A DNA stretch of 30,862 bases from a virus: IMG/VR virus record IMGVR_UViG_3300035034_000200, positions 1-30,862 of that record. The stretch is one strand, 5' to 3'. A program made the position numbers and the translations under genes. Below the pieces are notes generated by a model. That model saw only the letters and a list, made by a program, of their open reading frames with translations. It had not been told where the DNA came from and did no database searches. Positions 1 to 7,784 of this stretch are shown here, in pieces (the stretch's first letter is position 1; each line of letters begins with the position of its first letter).

Positions 1-1
1 A

Positions 2-190
2 TTATTCATTCGAGTTCCAGATCCAACAAATATTCCCGAATGGAGCAGTTTCCAATCTCATGAATTTCAAGCAATGGACTTGGGTACGAAAGTTGTTGAT
101 GAAGGTAATACCTATGAGCTTATTGATCAAGGACAAGGGTTTAGAAAACCAAGCGGGCAATATGGACACTTTGGATGGAGCCAGGTTTAA
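2..190 (+). CDS. C-terminal end of an unidentified protein (5' truncated)
   Basis: An open frame enters from the left edge and ends at TAA 188-190, giving 62 residues that end in GHFGWSQV. It is rich in aromatic and polar residues and has no membrane segment or catalytic motif that I recognise. It is on the same strand as everything downstream and is followed by a 70-base gap holding an inverted repeat, so it probably ends the preceding transcription unit. Product unknown; the start lies outside the window. Confidence 0.55.
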   Translation, partial: LFIRVPDPTNIPEWSSFQSHEFQAMDLGTKVVDEGNTYELIDQGQGFRKPSGQYGHFGWSQV

Positions 191-197
191 TTATACT

Positions 198-257
198 TGT
201 ATTATAAAGAAGTTTGTTATATCTTCGTAATGAAGAAGACAATAACTTTATAATACA
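198..257. repeat. Nested inverted repeat in the gap before the first operon
   Basis: A perfect 12-base inverted repeat, TGTATTATAAAG (198-209) against CTTTATAATACA (246-257), encloses two further pairings: TTGT 214-217 with ACAA 239-242, and TCTTC 222-226 with GAAGA 232-236 around the loop GTAAT. About 21 base pairs can form over 60 bases. It ends 3 bases before the ATG at 261. It could be a terminator for the upstream gene, a translation-masking leader hairpin, or a palindromic operator. There is no T-run after the 3' arm, which argues against a simple intrinsic terminator. Confidence 0.6.
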
Positions 258-260
258 CTT

Positions 261-527
261 ATGACAGTTAATAAAAAGAAGCAACCAGAGAAACAAGACA
301 GCGAGTTTGCTAAGCAAATCTACAATACAGCAAACGATATTATTCATCCCTTTCTCAGAGACTTTGAGAAGAAAATAAAGTCTGAGAATCCTGAAGCACA
401 TATTTTAAAGTATCAGTTTGAAAGTGAAGAGGGGGCACTTTGCTATATCTTTACACGATCTGATACTAAAGAGCCTATCTGTGCTATTAGATATAACAAA
501 GAATACCAACCAACCCTGTATCTATAA
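261..527 (+). CDS. Small hypothetical protein, first gene of the late operon
   Basis: This 88-residue protein has a lysine-rich start (MTVNKKKQPEK), a predicted helical middle (about 15-45), and a C-terminal half that reads as short beta strands with an aromatic and charged pattern (YQFESEEGALCYIFTR). No family recognised. The ATG lies 3 bases after the nested inverted repeat. Its stop overlaps the next start in a TAATG junction at 525-529, which indicates translational coupling. It may be a small regulatory or virion-assembly protein, but nothing in the sequence decides this. Confidence 0.65.
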   Translation: MTVNKKKQPEKQDSEFAKQIYNTANDIIHPFLRDFEKKIKSENPEAHILKYQFESEEGALCYIFTRSDTKEPICAIRYNKEYQPTLYL

Positions 528-850
528 TGGATATAACTAAAGAATTTGAAATTGTAGGAGAATTAAAGATCAGCTTAGATACATATGAGCGTATTAAACG
601 AAAAGTATCTACTTTAGAGAAAAGAGATAAGAACATGAAAAGGATTGTAGACGAAGTAATACAAGCCTCTAAAGAATTAGCCTCTCTACTGAATCATATA
701 AGTAAGAAAACACCTAATTTTGATCAGCTTATATCAGCATTTAATGAAAGTGCAGATAACTGTGAGATCCAAAAATCAGATGATAACATATACAAGATTA
801 AATTAAATGAATCACTAAATGACAGAGAAAAAGACAACCGTAAAGATTAA
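527..850 (+). CDS. Hypothetical coiled-coil protein
   Basis: This 107-residue protein is strongly charged and mostly helical. Residues about 15-65 show heptad-like spacing of I/L residues (ISLDTYERIKRKVSTLEKR and onward), suggesting a coiled coil and self-association. It starts in a TAATG junction with the gene before. Its last 32 bases overlap the next gene, and the K/D/R-rich tail is what that overlap encodes. No enzyme motif or membrane segment is visible. Function unknown. Confidence 0.65.
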   Translation: MDITKEFEIVGELKISLDTYERIKRKVSTLEKRDKNMKRIVDEVIQASKELASLLNHISKKTPNFDQLISAFNESADNCEIQKSDDNIYKIKLNESLNDREKDNRKD

Positions 851-1175
851 AACTACTTTTCAGTATGTTCAGCTAATGAACGGTATCTTTGGACTCACTG
901 ATACTGAAATCAAAGTACTAGCTGCATTTATTGATAAGCAAAAACAATTAAAAGCATCTAATATAGACATTAATGTATTTTGTACTGAAATAAAGAAACA
1001 GGTAGCAGAAAGATTAGGTAGAGATAATTTCAATACTTTAAATAACTATATTAAAAGAATGCATGATAAAAAAGCTATCAGAAAGATAGACTCAGGCTAT
1101 GAAATTCATTGGTTACTAGTTCCTAATAATGAAAAAGAAGTTGTATTTAAGATAAAATGGATAGATCAGAAATAA
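819..1175 (+). CDS. Winged-helix-like small protein (possible DNA-binding regulator)
   Basis: This 118-residue protein has a helix-rich first part (FGLTDTEIKVLAAFID), then a recognition-helix-like stretch (NFNTLNNYIKRMHDKKAI) followed by a two-strand wing-like end (IRKIDSGYEIHWLLVP). That order resembles MarR/winged-helix folds, in which the helix before the wing contacts DNA. This is an inference from pattern, not a family match. The ATG at 819 overlaps the previous gene by 32 bases; an internal Met at residue 20 is an alternative start but would cut the first helix. It also overlaps the HU/IHF-like gene by 19 bases, so two likely nucleic-acid-binding proteins are co-translated. Confidence 0.6.
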   Translation: MTEKKTTVKIKTTFQYVQLMNGIFGLTDTEIKVLAAFIDKQKQLKASNIDINVFCTEIKKQVAERLGRDNFNTLNNYIKRMHDKKAIRKIDSGYEIHWLLVPNNEKEVVFKIKWIDQK

Positions 1176-1384
1176 TAGATTACCTGGCTAAAAAACATAA
1201 TAAGACAAAGAAAGAAATAGAGAAAGCTGTGCAGTCCCAAATAGAATGTATAGCCTATGTTATGAAGAAAGGAGGGGGAGAATCTATACGATTGCCTTAT
1301 TTTGGTAAATTTGATGTGCATCCTTACAGACTTAAAAAATTAAAGGAGAACAGTAATGGCAGAACACTTAAAAAATCAACCTGA
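1157..1384 (+). CDS. HU/IHF-family DNA-binding protein (short form)
   Basis: HU/IHF proteins bend DNA as dimers. This 75-residue protein has the two N-terminal helices (SEIIDYLAKKHNKTKKEIEKAV, about residues 3-25) and the following helix, then the signature beta turn IRLPYFGKFDVHPYRLKKLKE, which matches the 'G.F.v..r' region of HU. The usual long beta-arm that grips the minor groove is missing or very short compared with the roughly 90-residue bacterial proteins. Short IHF-like subunits near the packaging genes are a known feature of crAss-like phages. Likely roles are DNA condensation, packaging-site architecture or late transcription. It overlaps both neighbours (19 and 29 bases). Confidence 0.75.
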   Translation: MDRSEIIDYLAKKHNKTKKEIEKAVQSQIECIAYVMKKGGGESIRLPYFGKFDVHPYRLKKLKENSNGRTLKKST

Positions 1385-1649
1385 TATAAACTCTACAGAT
1401 GTTCCAAATGGAGATGTAATCTTAAAAGTCTTGAGAGATCAACTATTAGATCTGTATAAAGATATTGAACTTAATTATAGAAGAGTTTATTTTAAGAATC
1501 CAGTTATATCTATGTTATTAAAGCATATGGCTGATGTATTAAAGAAATTTGCAGAATTACTAGAAATGAAGAATGTAGAAGCGAAGGAAGAAGCCTATAC
1601 AAAGAAAGACAAATTTACTTTTGGAACTACTAAAGAAAGTATCAGATGA
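1356..1649 (+). CDS. Hypothetical helical protein
   Basis: This 97-residue protein is predicted to be almost all helix. Hydrophobic positions in VILKVLRDQLLDLYKDIEL and in MLLKHMADVLKKFAELLEM (about 22-72) could form a helical hairpin. The start is supported by AAGGAG at 1343-1348, 7 bases before the ATG, one of the few good Shine-Dalgarno sites in the window. It overlaps the HU/IHF gene by 29 bases and meets the next gene in an ATGA junction. No family recognised. A packaging accessory role is possible from position only. Confidence 0.6.
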   Translation: MAEHLKNQPDINSTDVPNGDVILKVLRDQLLDLYKDIELNYRRVYFKNPVISMLLKHMADVLKKFAELLEMKNVEAKEEAYTKKDKFTFGTTKESIR

Positions 1650-2212
1650 TAGAACTCTTAAAAGTAAAGGATAATTACGCTACACCTAATCCTGAGATAC
1701 GAGCTATCCCTGTCTTTAGAGACATTATAGCTAGGGATAAAGGATCTGAAGGAGATTCAGATGGTAGAAAAAAGAAACATGCAACGAAAGAATTTGCCTG
1801 GATCTATTTTATGTTTGATCCTCTATCTCCTTATCAGGCGTTAGAAGAAGAAGAGCGCTGGACTAAAGTAGGCAAGCTAATCTTTGATGATGACAAATAT
1901 AAACCAGATAAAAAACTCTTAGAAGCATCTGAAAAGTATAAGGAGATGACTGAAACTCTACCTGTAAGATTACTTCAGTCTGCTAGAGAAGGGTGCTATA
2001 CGATTATTAGCTATCTTAATGCTGTAGATCTTACAGAAGAAGACGATAAAGGTAAGCCTAAGCATAAGGTAAATGATGTTATACGTGCTCTTGAGAGAAT
2101 GGGAGAGATAACAGATTCACTAGAGAAACTAGAAGAACGTGTTAAAAAACAGAGAGATAAAGAGATTGAAGTTCGTGGGGGGTACAAGATAAACAAGTAT
2201 AATGAAGGATAA
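1646..2212 (+). CDS. Protein immediately upstream of TerL, candidate small terminase subunit
   Basis: This 188-residue protein sits directly before TerL and overlaps it by 11 bases, the usual place for a small terminase subunit, which recognises phage DNA and regulates the motor. The middle contains FAWIYFMFDPLSPYQ (about 51-65), a segment rich in aromatics. Residues about 140-176 form a highly charged, probably coiled-coil helix (VIRALERMGEITDSLEKLEERVKKQ). I see no clear helix-turn-helix, so the assignment is positional. It could instead be a conserved crAss-like packaging or head accessory protein. Confidence 0.5.
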   Translation: MIELLKVKDNYATPNPEIRAIPVFRDIIARDKGSEGDSDGRKKKHATKEFAWIYFMFDPLSPYQALEEEERWTKVGKLIFDDDKYKPDKKLLEASEKYKEMTETLPVRLLQSAREGCYTIISYLNAVDLTEEDDKGKPKHKVNDVIRALERMGEITDSLEKLEERVKKQRDKEIEVRGGYKINKYNEG

Positions 2213-4265
2213 TGTAACTAAGAGAATTGAAGATATTATAGAAGTTACAGAAGAAGGAAGAATCCATCTTGATTATGATTCTATGTTCTTCAAAGATTCC
2301 TATCTATTCTCTCCTGCAGCTCATTACTTTAAAGAGCATGGAGTCTACACAAAACTAGACCCTTACCTGGATCAGACTGAATTTGAAAAACACTGGGATA
2401 GAGAAGTAGACAGGTGCCTATATGGATATACAGCCCCTAATGAAACCTATATAACAGGTTACCATTATTTCTATTTAAACTACTGCCTTATTGATAGAGC
2501 TGTAGAAGTAGAGGATAATGAAGGGAATATGATGTCTAAAAGGGAGAATACTTTCCCTGCTTTCTATGATGGTGATTATTTTTACTTCTCTATTGTGGAG
2601 TATGCCAGAAAGCATAACAAGCACTTAAATCTTCTCAAAGCTCGTAGAAAAGGGTATTCATATAAGAATGCTGCTATGTGTGTCAGAAACTACTATCATA
2701 TTAAGCGTAGTAAAAACTTTATCTTAGCTGGTGATAGTAAGTATCTGGATGGTAAAGATGCTATTCTTAATAAAGCATGGGAATTTTTATCTCATGTAGA
2801 TGAACATACGCCTTGGGGTCAGCCTAGATTAAAAGATCAGACAGATTATAAAAAGTCAGGATATAAACGAAAATTAGATGGTAAAGAAATTGAAAAAGGT
2901 AGGCAGTCTCTTATTGCAGGTATTTCTCTTCATGATAACCCTGATGCTGTACGTGGAGCTGCTGGTGAACTGATTTTATGGGAAGAGTCAGGTAAGTTTC
3001 CTGAGCTACTAGATGCATGGGAGATTGCTATGCCTTTGGTAAAACAGGGTGCCAAAACTCTTGGTATTATGATTTCTTTTGGTACTGGTGGTACTGAAGG
3101 AGCTGATTTTACATCTGCAGAAGCTTTGTTTGAAAGACCCTCTGTGTATGACTGTTTAGTGTTTGATAATATCTGGGATGATGGTGCTGAAGGAACAGAT
3201 GCAGGATTCTTTCATCCTAACTGTTTAAACCTTGATGGGTATATTGATGAAGATGGTAATTCTGATAGAGAGGGTGCTTATGAGTATGAGCAGTCAGAAC
3301 GTAAGAACAAGAAGAAAGGTGATTCTGCCAAAGCTTTCCAACAATATGTAGCAGAGCATGCTGAGAAACCCTCAGAAGCTGTATTATCTTCAGATAATAA
3401 TCTGTTCCCAACTCAGGAACTCAACGCTCAATACAATAAAGTAAAAGCATCTGGTAGGACTTCTATAATGACACCTGGACAGTTGTATACAGGTGCAAAC
3501 AATAAGATTAAGTTTAAACCTTCTCAGGATGTTAAACCTATTCTTGTCTATCCTCATAGCAAAAAAGATGATCTTACAGGAGCTATATGTATTAAAGAAG
3601 CTCCATATAGATCTCAAGACGGTAATATACCTAAAGGATTATACATCGTATGCCATGATCCTTATGCTCATGATAGCTCTTCTGATAAAGAATCTTTAGG
3701 TGCTGCTTATATAATTAAACGTACCAATAACTTCTCTCCTACTTTTAATGGAGCTGTTGTAGCTTCTTATGTAGGAAGACCATCTACTCAAGATGAATAT
3801 AACAAGAATCTATTTTTACTAGCTGAGTATTATGGTGCTAAGATAGGATTTGAAAATGATCGTGGAGATGTAATAGGCTACGCTAAGAGATTTAAAAAAT
3901 TACACTACCTGGAAGAAGAGTTTGAAATGCTCGACAAGAAAGAGCTTCAAAGTAATAGAGTAAATCGTCCCTATGGAATGCATATGACTACTCCTAGAAT
4001 AGATCAAGGTGAAATTTATATAAGAGACTGGCTACTTACTGTTATAGGAAAAGACAAGGATGGCAACCCTGTTAAGATACTAAATACGATATATGATACT
4101 GCCTTATTAAAAGAATTGATTAAATACAATAAAAAAGGTAACTTTGATAGAGTTCGTGCGCTCATGGTAGGAATGTACTATGACAAAGAATTATTTAATT
4201 ATACTATAGCGCCTAAACAACCTAGCAGAACTAACGATGATTTCTTTAACCGATTAAGACACTAA
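2202..4265 (+). CDS. terL: Terminase large subunit (packaging ATPase and nuclease)
   Basis: TerL drives DNA into the procapsid with an ATPase domain and cuts concatemers with an RNase H-like nuclease. At 687 residues it is at the long end for the family. The visible ATPase motifs are a divergent Walker A, KARRKGYS (146-153), and Walker B, LILWEE (257-262); GTGG near residue 295 could be the coupling motif. The nuclease domain has D486 in CHDPYAHD, E551/D553 in FENDRG, and D649 in FDRVRALM, the expected triad of acidic sites. The KARRKG loop lacks the classical GxGKS, as in several Bacteroidota phage terminases. The portal ORF starts right after its stop with no gap. Confidence 0.92.
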   Translation: MKDNVTKRIEDIIEVTEEGRIHLDYDSMFFKDSYLFSPAAHYFKEHGVYTKLDPYLDQTEFEKHWDREVDRCLYGYTAPNETYITGYHYFYLNYCLIDRAVEVEDNEGNMMSKRENTFPAFYDGDYFYFSIVEYARKHNKHLNLLKARRKGYSYKNAAMCVRNYYHIKRSKNFILAGDSKYLDGKDAILNKAWEFLSHVDEHTPWGQPRLKDQTDYKKSGYKRKLDGKEIEKGRQSLIAGISLHDNPDAVRGAAGELILWEESGKFPELLDAWEIAMPLVKQGAKTLGIMISFGTGGTEGADFTSAEALFERPSVYDCLVFDNIWDDGAEGTDAGFFHPNCLNLDGYIDEDGNSDREGAYEYEQSERKNKKKGDSAKAFQQYVAEHAEKPSEAVLSSDNNLFPTQELNAQYNKVKASGRTSIMTPGQLYTGANNKIKFKPSQDVKPILVYPHSKKDDLTGAICIKEAPYRSQDGNIPKGLYIVCHDPYAHDSSSDKESLGAAYIIKRTNNFSPTFNGAVVASYVGRPSTQDEYNKNLFLLAEYYGAKIGFENDRGDVIGYAKRFKKLHYLEEEFEMLDKKELQSNRVNRPYGMHMTTPRIDQGEIYIRDWLLTVIGKDKDGNPVKILNTIYDTALLKELIKYNKKGNFDRVRALMVGMYYDKELFNYTIAPKQPSRTNDDFFNRLRH

Positions 4266-6539
4266 ATGGCTGTAGATAAAAGTACATTACATAGAATACC
4301 CAAACAGAAGATTCCTTTTGATCAAAAAGATCAAGAGTGGAAAGAAGAAACTGTAGATGCTTATATAGAACTATCTTTCTTTAATAGAAACTCTGGCTAT
4401 GGCTCAGATATTAAAAAACTGTATGATTATTACAATGGTCATAAGCATAGTGAAGATTATAGATATGTTCTACAGCCTTATGGAGGAGCTAAACGTAAGA
4501 ATGTACCAGCTGATCTGAAAAGATATAATATCATCAAACCTATTGTTGATGTTCTCATTGGGGAGAAAGCTCGAAGACCAGACAATGCTTCTGTAATTGC
4601 AGTCAATTCTGATGCTACAGATATTAAGAAAGAGAAAGAGCAGGAAGCTATTGTAGAAGCCCTATCAGATGAATTTTATAGTATTCTGCAGAAAAGAGTA
4701 GAAGCTAAAAACCCACAGCAACAACAACAGCAACAACAGCAGGATCAAATTACTGTAGAGGAAAAGATTGACTTCTTTCAAAGAAATTATACAGATATAC
4801 GAAGTGAGCTTGGCCAACATGCATGGAACTTTATTAAGCAGTATTGTGAAGTATACGATAAAAATCAAAAGCTGTGGAAAGACTTTCTTGTAGCAGGTGA
4901 AGAGTACGCTTTTATAGGTACAAACAATAATGAGCCTGAGTATCGAGTAGTTAACCCTTTGGATATAGACTATGATAAAGATCCTGAGCTGGAGTTTGTA
5001 GAAGATGGTGACTGGTGTGTATTACGTAGATTCATGACTGCATCATCTATCATAGATAAATGGCACAAAGAGCTAACTCCTGAAGATGTTGATTATCTAG
5101 AAGATCCTGAATACAACCGTGAAAGCTTTTTATCGTTTAGTTCAGATACAGAAGCTCCTGAGAATGATAATGATCGTCTCATTGAAGTTATGGAAGTCTA
5201 TTGGAAGTCCTTTAAGAAAATAGGATTTCTGACATACATAGATGAAATGACAGGTAAGCCTGAAGAAAGAATAGTTGATGAAAATTATGAACCTTCAGAA
5301 GAAGAATCAGTAGAATGGTTATGGGTAAATGAATCATGGCAGGGTGTTCGTATAGATGATAATATCTATATAGATACATATCCATGTGAAAATCAACGAA
5401 GATCGTTAGATAATCCTTCTAGATGTAAACTTCCTGTCAATGGTAGAAAATACTCAAACAGGAATTCCGCTAATATCTCACTAGTAATGATGGGTATTCC
5501 CTATCAGCTTATCTATGATATTTACAAGTACAGGCTTGAGCTATCTATTGCTAAGTCAAAAGATATTGTAGCAGAATTCGATTTATCCCTTATACCAGGC
5601 GATTGGGGTATAGATGAGTTTATGCATTATCTGGAAGTTACAGGTATAGCATGGATGGACTACAATCAGGAAGGTAAGAAATTAAACCCACAAGCTAAGA
5701 AAGCGTTAGACCTATCTATCAGAACAATAGAACAATACATTGTTTTATTAGATTCTGTAAAACAGGAATGGTTTGAAGCATCTGGTGTACCTAGACAAAG
5801 ACAGGGTAATATAGATTCTTATGATGGTAAGGGTGTAACAGAGCAATCTATTATACAATCATCCTATATAACAGAAGATTATTTTAGAAAACATAATCGT
5901 TTTGAAGAACGTAATGCACAAGGTCTTGTAGATAACAGTCAAGAGATTTGGATAAATGGTAAAAAAGGAACATACCTTATGCCAGATGGTACACAGCAAT
6001 TCTTTGAATTAGATGGTCAGCAATATTCTGAAGCTGAATATGGTGTCTTCATATCATCTGCTAGGAAAGATATAGAGAATCTGGATAGGATGAAGAATAT
6101 GACACAGGCATTTGCTCAAAATCAAGGAGATATGTCTACTATTGCTTCTATCTTAGAATCTGACAGCTTTGCTGAAATCAAACGTAAGATTGAATTAGCA
6201 GAAGATGCTAGAGCCAAGCAAGAAGCAGCTATAGCAGAAATGGAGAAAGAAGCTAAAGAAATGGATATGTCTATCAAGCAAGCTGAGATGGAAGGTGAAG
6301 AACGTAGAAATATTAGAGATAATCAAACAAAAATTGAAGAAGCTCTCATCCAAGCTGAAGCACAGAAAGACGTACAAAACATGCGTAATACTGTAGACCA
6401 AGCTAAAAACGTTGATAATACTCAACTTGAGCAGCAAAAAATCAATGAAGAGCGTAGAGCTAACAGGGTAGAAGAAGCCCTTAAAAGAGTAGACCTTAGC
6501 ATTAAACGTACACAGACAAATAAGCCTAAGAACAATTAG
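4266..6539 (+). CDS. Portal protein
   Basis: The portal is the dodecameric ring at the capsid vertex through which DNA is packed and ejected. This 757-residue protein follows TerL directly. Its N-terminal half has the portal-like signature YNIIKPIVDVLIGEKARRPD (about 87-105). The stem/wing region carries YRVVNPLDIDYDKDPELEFVEDGDW. The last 150 residues or so are continuous charged helix (AEMEKEAKEMDMSIKQAEME and beyond), consistent with a long helical barrel or crown projecting into the capsid. A run of nine Gln at residues 151-159 is unusual. The gene ends with TAG, used here as a true stop. A portal of this size and layout fits crAss-like phages. Confidence 0.85.
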   Translation: MAVDKSTLHRIPKQKIPFDQKDQEWKEETVDAYIELSFFNRNSGYGSDIKKLYDYYNGHKHSEDYRYVLQPYGGAKRKNVPADLKRYNIIKPIVDVLIGEKARRPDNASVIAVNSDATDIKKEKEQEAIVEALSDEFYSILQKRVEAKNPQQQQQQQQQDQITVEEKIDFFQRNYTDIRSELGQHAWNFIKQYCEVYDKNQKLWKDFLVAGEEYAFIGTNNNEPEYRVVNPLDIDYDKDPELEFVEDGDWCVLRRFMTASSIIDKWHKELTPEDVDYLEDPEYNRESFLSFSSDTEAPENDNDRLIEVMEVYWKSFKKIGFLTYIDEMTGKPEERIVDENYEPSEEESVEWLWVNESWQGVRIDDNIYIDTYPCENQRRSLDNPSRCKLPVNGRKYSNRNSANISLVMMGIPYQLIYDIYKYRLELSIAKSKDIVAEFDLSLIPGDWGIDEFMHYLEVTGIAWMDYNQEGKKLNPQAKKALDLSIRTIEQYIVLLDSVKQEWFEASGVPRQRQGNIDSYDGKGVTEQSIIQSSYITEDYFRKHNRFEERNAQGLVDNSQEIWINGKKGTYLMPDGTQQFFELDGQQYSEAEYGVFISSARKDIENLDRMKNMTQAFAQNQGDMSTIASILESDSFAEIKRKIELAEDARAKQEAAIAEMEKEAKEMDMSIKQAEMEGEERRNIRDNQTKIEEALIQAEAQKDVQNMRNTVDQAKNVDNTQLEQQKINEERRANRVEEALKRVDLSIKRTQTNKPKNN
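4716..4742 (+). repeat. CAR trinucleotide repeat encoding polyglutamine in the portal
   Basis: Nine consecutive CAA/CAG codons (CAG CAA CAA CAA CAG CAA and so on) encode Gln 151-159 of the portal between KNP and DQITVEEK. Mixing CAA with CAG limits slippage compared with a pure repeat. It is probably a flexible linker. Confidence 0.95.
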
Positions 6540-6613
6540 TGTCATATAATTAAGGTACACGATTCTATAAAAAATAATTTTACAAATAACCATTAAACTA
6601 CATATATTCAACT

Positions 6614-7744
6614 ATGGCAGACGAAGACAAAGACAAACAAGAAGAAGAACGACTATCAGTAGATGATATAGACTTTGGGGCTTTAGCAGACCCTAGTGCA
6701 AATGAAGAGCCTGAGCTTGAAGAGCTTGAAGATCCTAAAACTGATGAAGATGAAGACAAAGATGATGAAGATAAGTCTAAAAAAGATGATAAATCTGATG
6801 AAGGCAAATCTAAGTCTAAGTCTAAAGAATCTGATGAGGAAGATGAAGATGATGATGATAAAGGCGATAAAGGCGATAAAGATGATGAGCCTAGAGTTGT
6901 TGATACCATCATGCAAGGATTTGGTTATGAATTTGAAGAAGGCGAATTAGAAGGTATTGAAGATACTGAAGAAGGCCTTACTAAATTAACGAAACTTATT
7001 GGTCAAAAGGAGTCTGAAAGACGTTATAATGAGATGGTAGAGGCTTCACCTAATGTAAAAGCTTTATATGAATATGAAGCTTCTGGTGGAGATCCTGAAG
7101 ATTTTATTAAAACCTTCTATCCTCCTACTGACTTTAGTAAAATAAGTATTGATGAAAATGATGTTGATTCTCAAAAAGAGATTATACGTGCATCTTTACA
7201 GTCTAAAGGTCTATCAGATGGTAGAATCAAACGTAACATCCAGGCTATTGAAGATTCTGGTAATTTATTAGATGAATCTAAGGATTCTCTAAATGATCTC
7301 AGAGAGGTTCAAAAGCAAGAGAAACAGCATATTGTTAAAGAGACTGAAGCACGTAAAAAAGCTCAACGTGAGCAAGCTGAAGAGTCTTGGAAAGAAGTCA
7401 ATACCATTATTGATAAAGGTACTGTAAGAAATATTCCAGTTTCTGAATCGAAGAAGGAAGAATTTAAGTCATTTATTAATCCAGATCCTGAGACAGGGGT
7501 TTCTGAACGGGATAAGAGAAGTAATGAAATGACAACAGAAGATCATCTGGCAGTGGATCTTATCCTGTTTTATGGGATAGATAATGTAGCTAAGATGATG
7601 GAGAAGCAAGGTAGCTCAAAGGCTACTAAAAGTTTGAAAGATAAATTAAAGAGTAACAAAGATCGTAGTAGAAGTGACAGTCAAGACCCTGATCTAGAAA
7701 AAAGCAGCGGAAACGTTGAAAAACTAGAGTTTAGAATTGATTAA
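6614..7744 (+). CDS. Acidic scaffold-like head protein
   Basis: This 376-residue protein lies between portal and major capsid genes, where capsid scaffolds are found. Residues 1-95 are an extreme D/E/K/S low-complexity segment (EDEDKDDEDKSKKDDKSDEG is typical), very likely disordered. The middle (about 100-200) is a mixed folded part. Residues 205-270 are charged helix with coiled-coil character (VQKQEKQHIVKETEARKKAQ). The basic, Ser-rich tail (KDKLKSNKDRSRSDSQD) could bind the capsid shell or DNA. Scaffolds are typically helical, acidic, and have a basic C-terminal capsid-binding end, which fits. No protease motif is evident. A 74-base AT-rich gap precedes it. Confidence 0.65.
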   Translation: MADEDKDKQEEERLSVDDIDFGALADPSANEEPELEELEDPKTDEDEDKDDEDKSKKDDKSDEGKSKSKSKESDEEDEDDDDKGDKGDKDDEPRVVDTIMQGFGYEFEEGELEGIEDTEEGLTKLTKLIGQKESERRYNEMVEASPNVKALYEYEASGGDPEDFIKTFYPPTDFSKISIDENDVDSQKEIIRASLQSKGLSDGRIKRNIQAIEDSGNLLDESKDSLNDLREVQKQEKQHIVKETEARKKAQREQAEESWKEVNTIIDKGTVRNIPVSESKKEEFKSFINPDPETGVSERDKRSNEMTTEDHLAVDLILFYGIDNVAKMMEKQGSSKATKSLKDKLKSNKDRSRSDSQDPDLEKSSGNVEKLEFRID

Positions 7745-7784
7745 ACTTGCTATTTCAACCTAACCTTAAACAATAATAATAACT

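Noticed and set aside
191-260. tRNA or other structured RNA gene in the first gap
   Set aside because: Only a simple nested hairpin can be drawn; there is no cloverleaf, T-loop or CCA-type end, and no tRNA-like sequence was noticed elsewhere.
4716-4742. CRISPR-like or intergenic repeat
   Set aside because: It is an in-frame CAR codon run inside the portal gene with no spacers.
6540-6613. Promoter from TATAAT at 6545-6550
   Set aside because: The gap is so AT-rich that such a box is expected by chance, and no -35-like partner lies at a suitable distance.
6598-6916. Antisense open frames opposite the scaffold gene (Ser- or Ile/Phe-rich)
   Set aside because: They mirror the GAT/GAA/AAA-rich acidic low-complexity codons on the + strand; composition is extreme and no leader or neighbour supports them.
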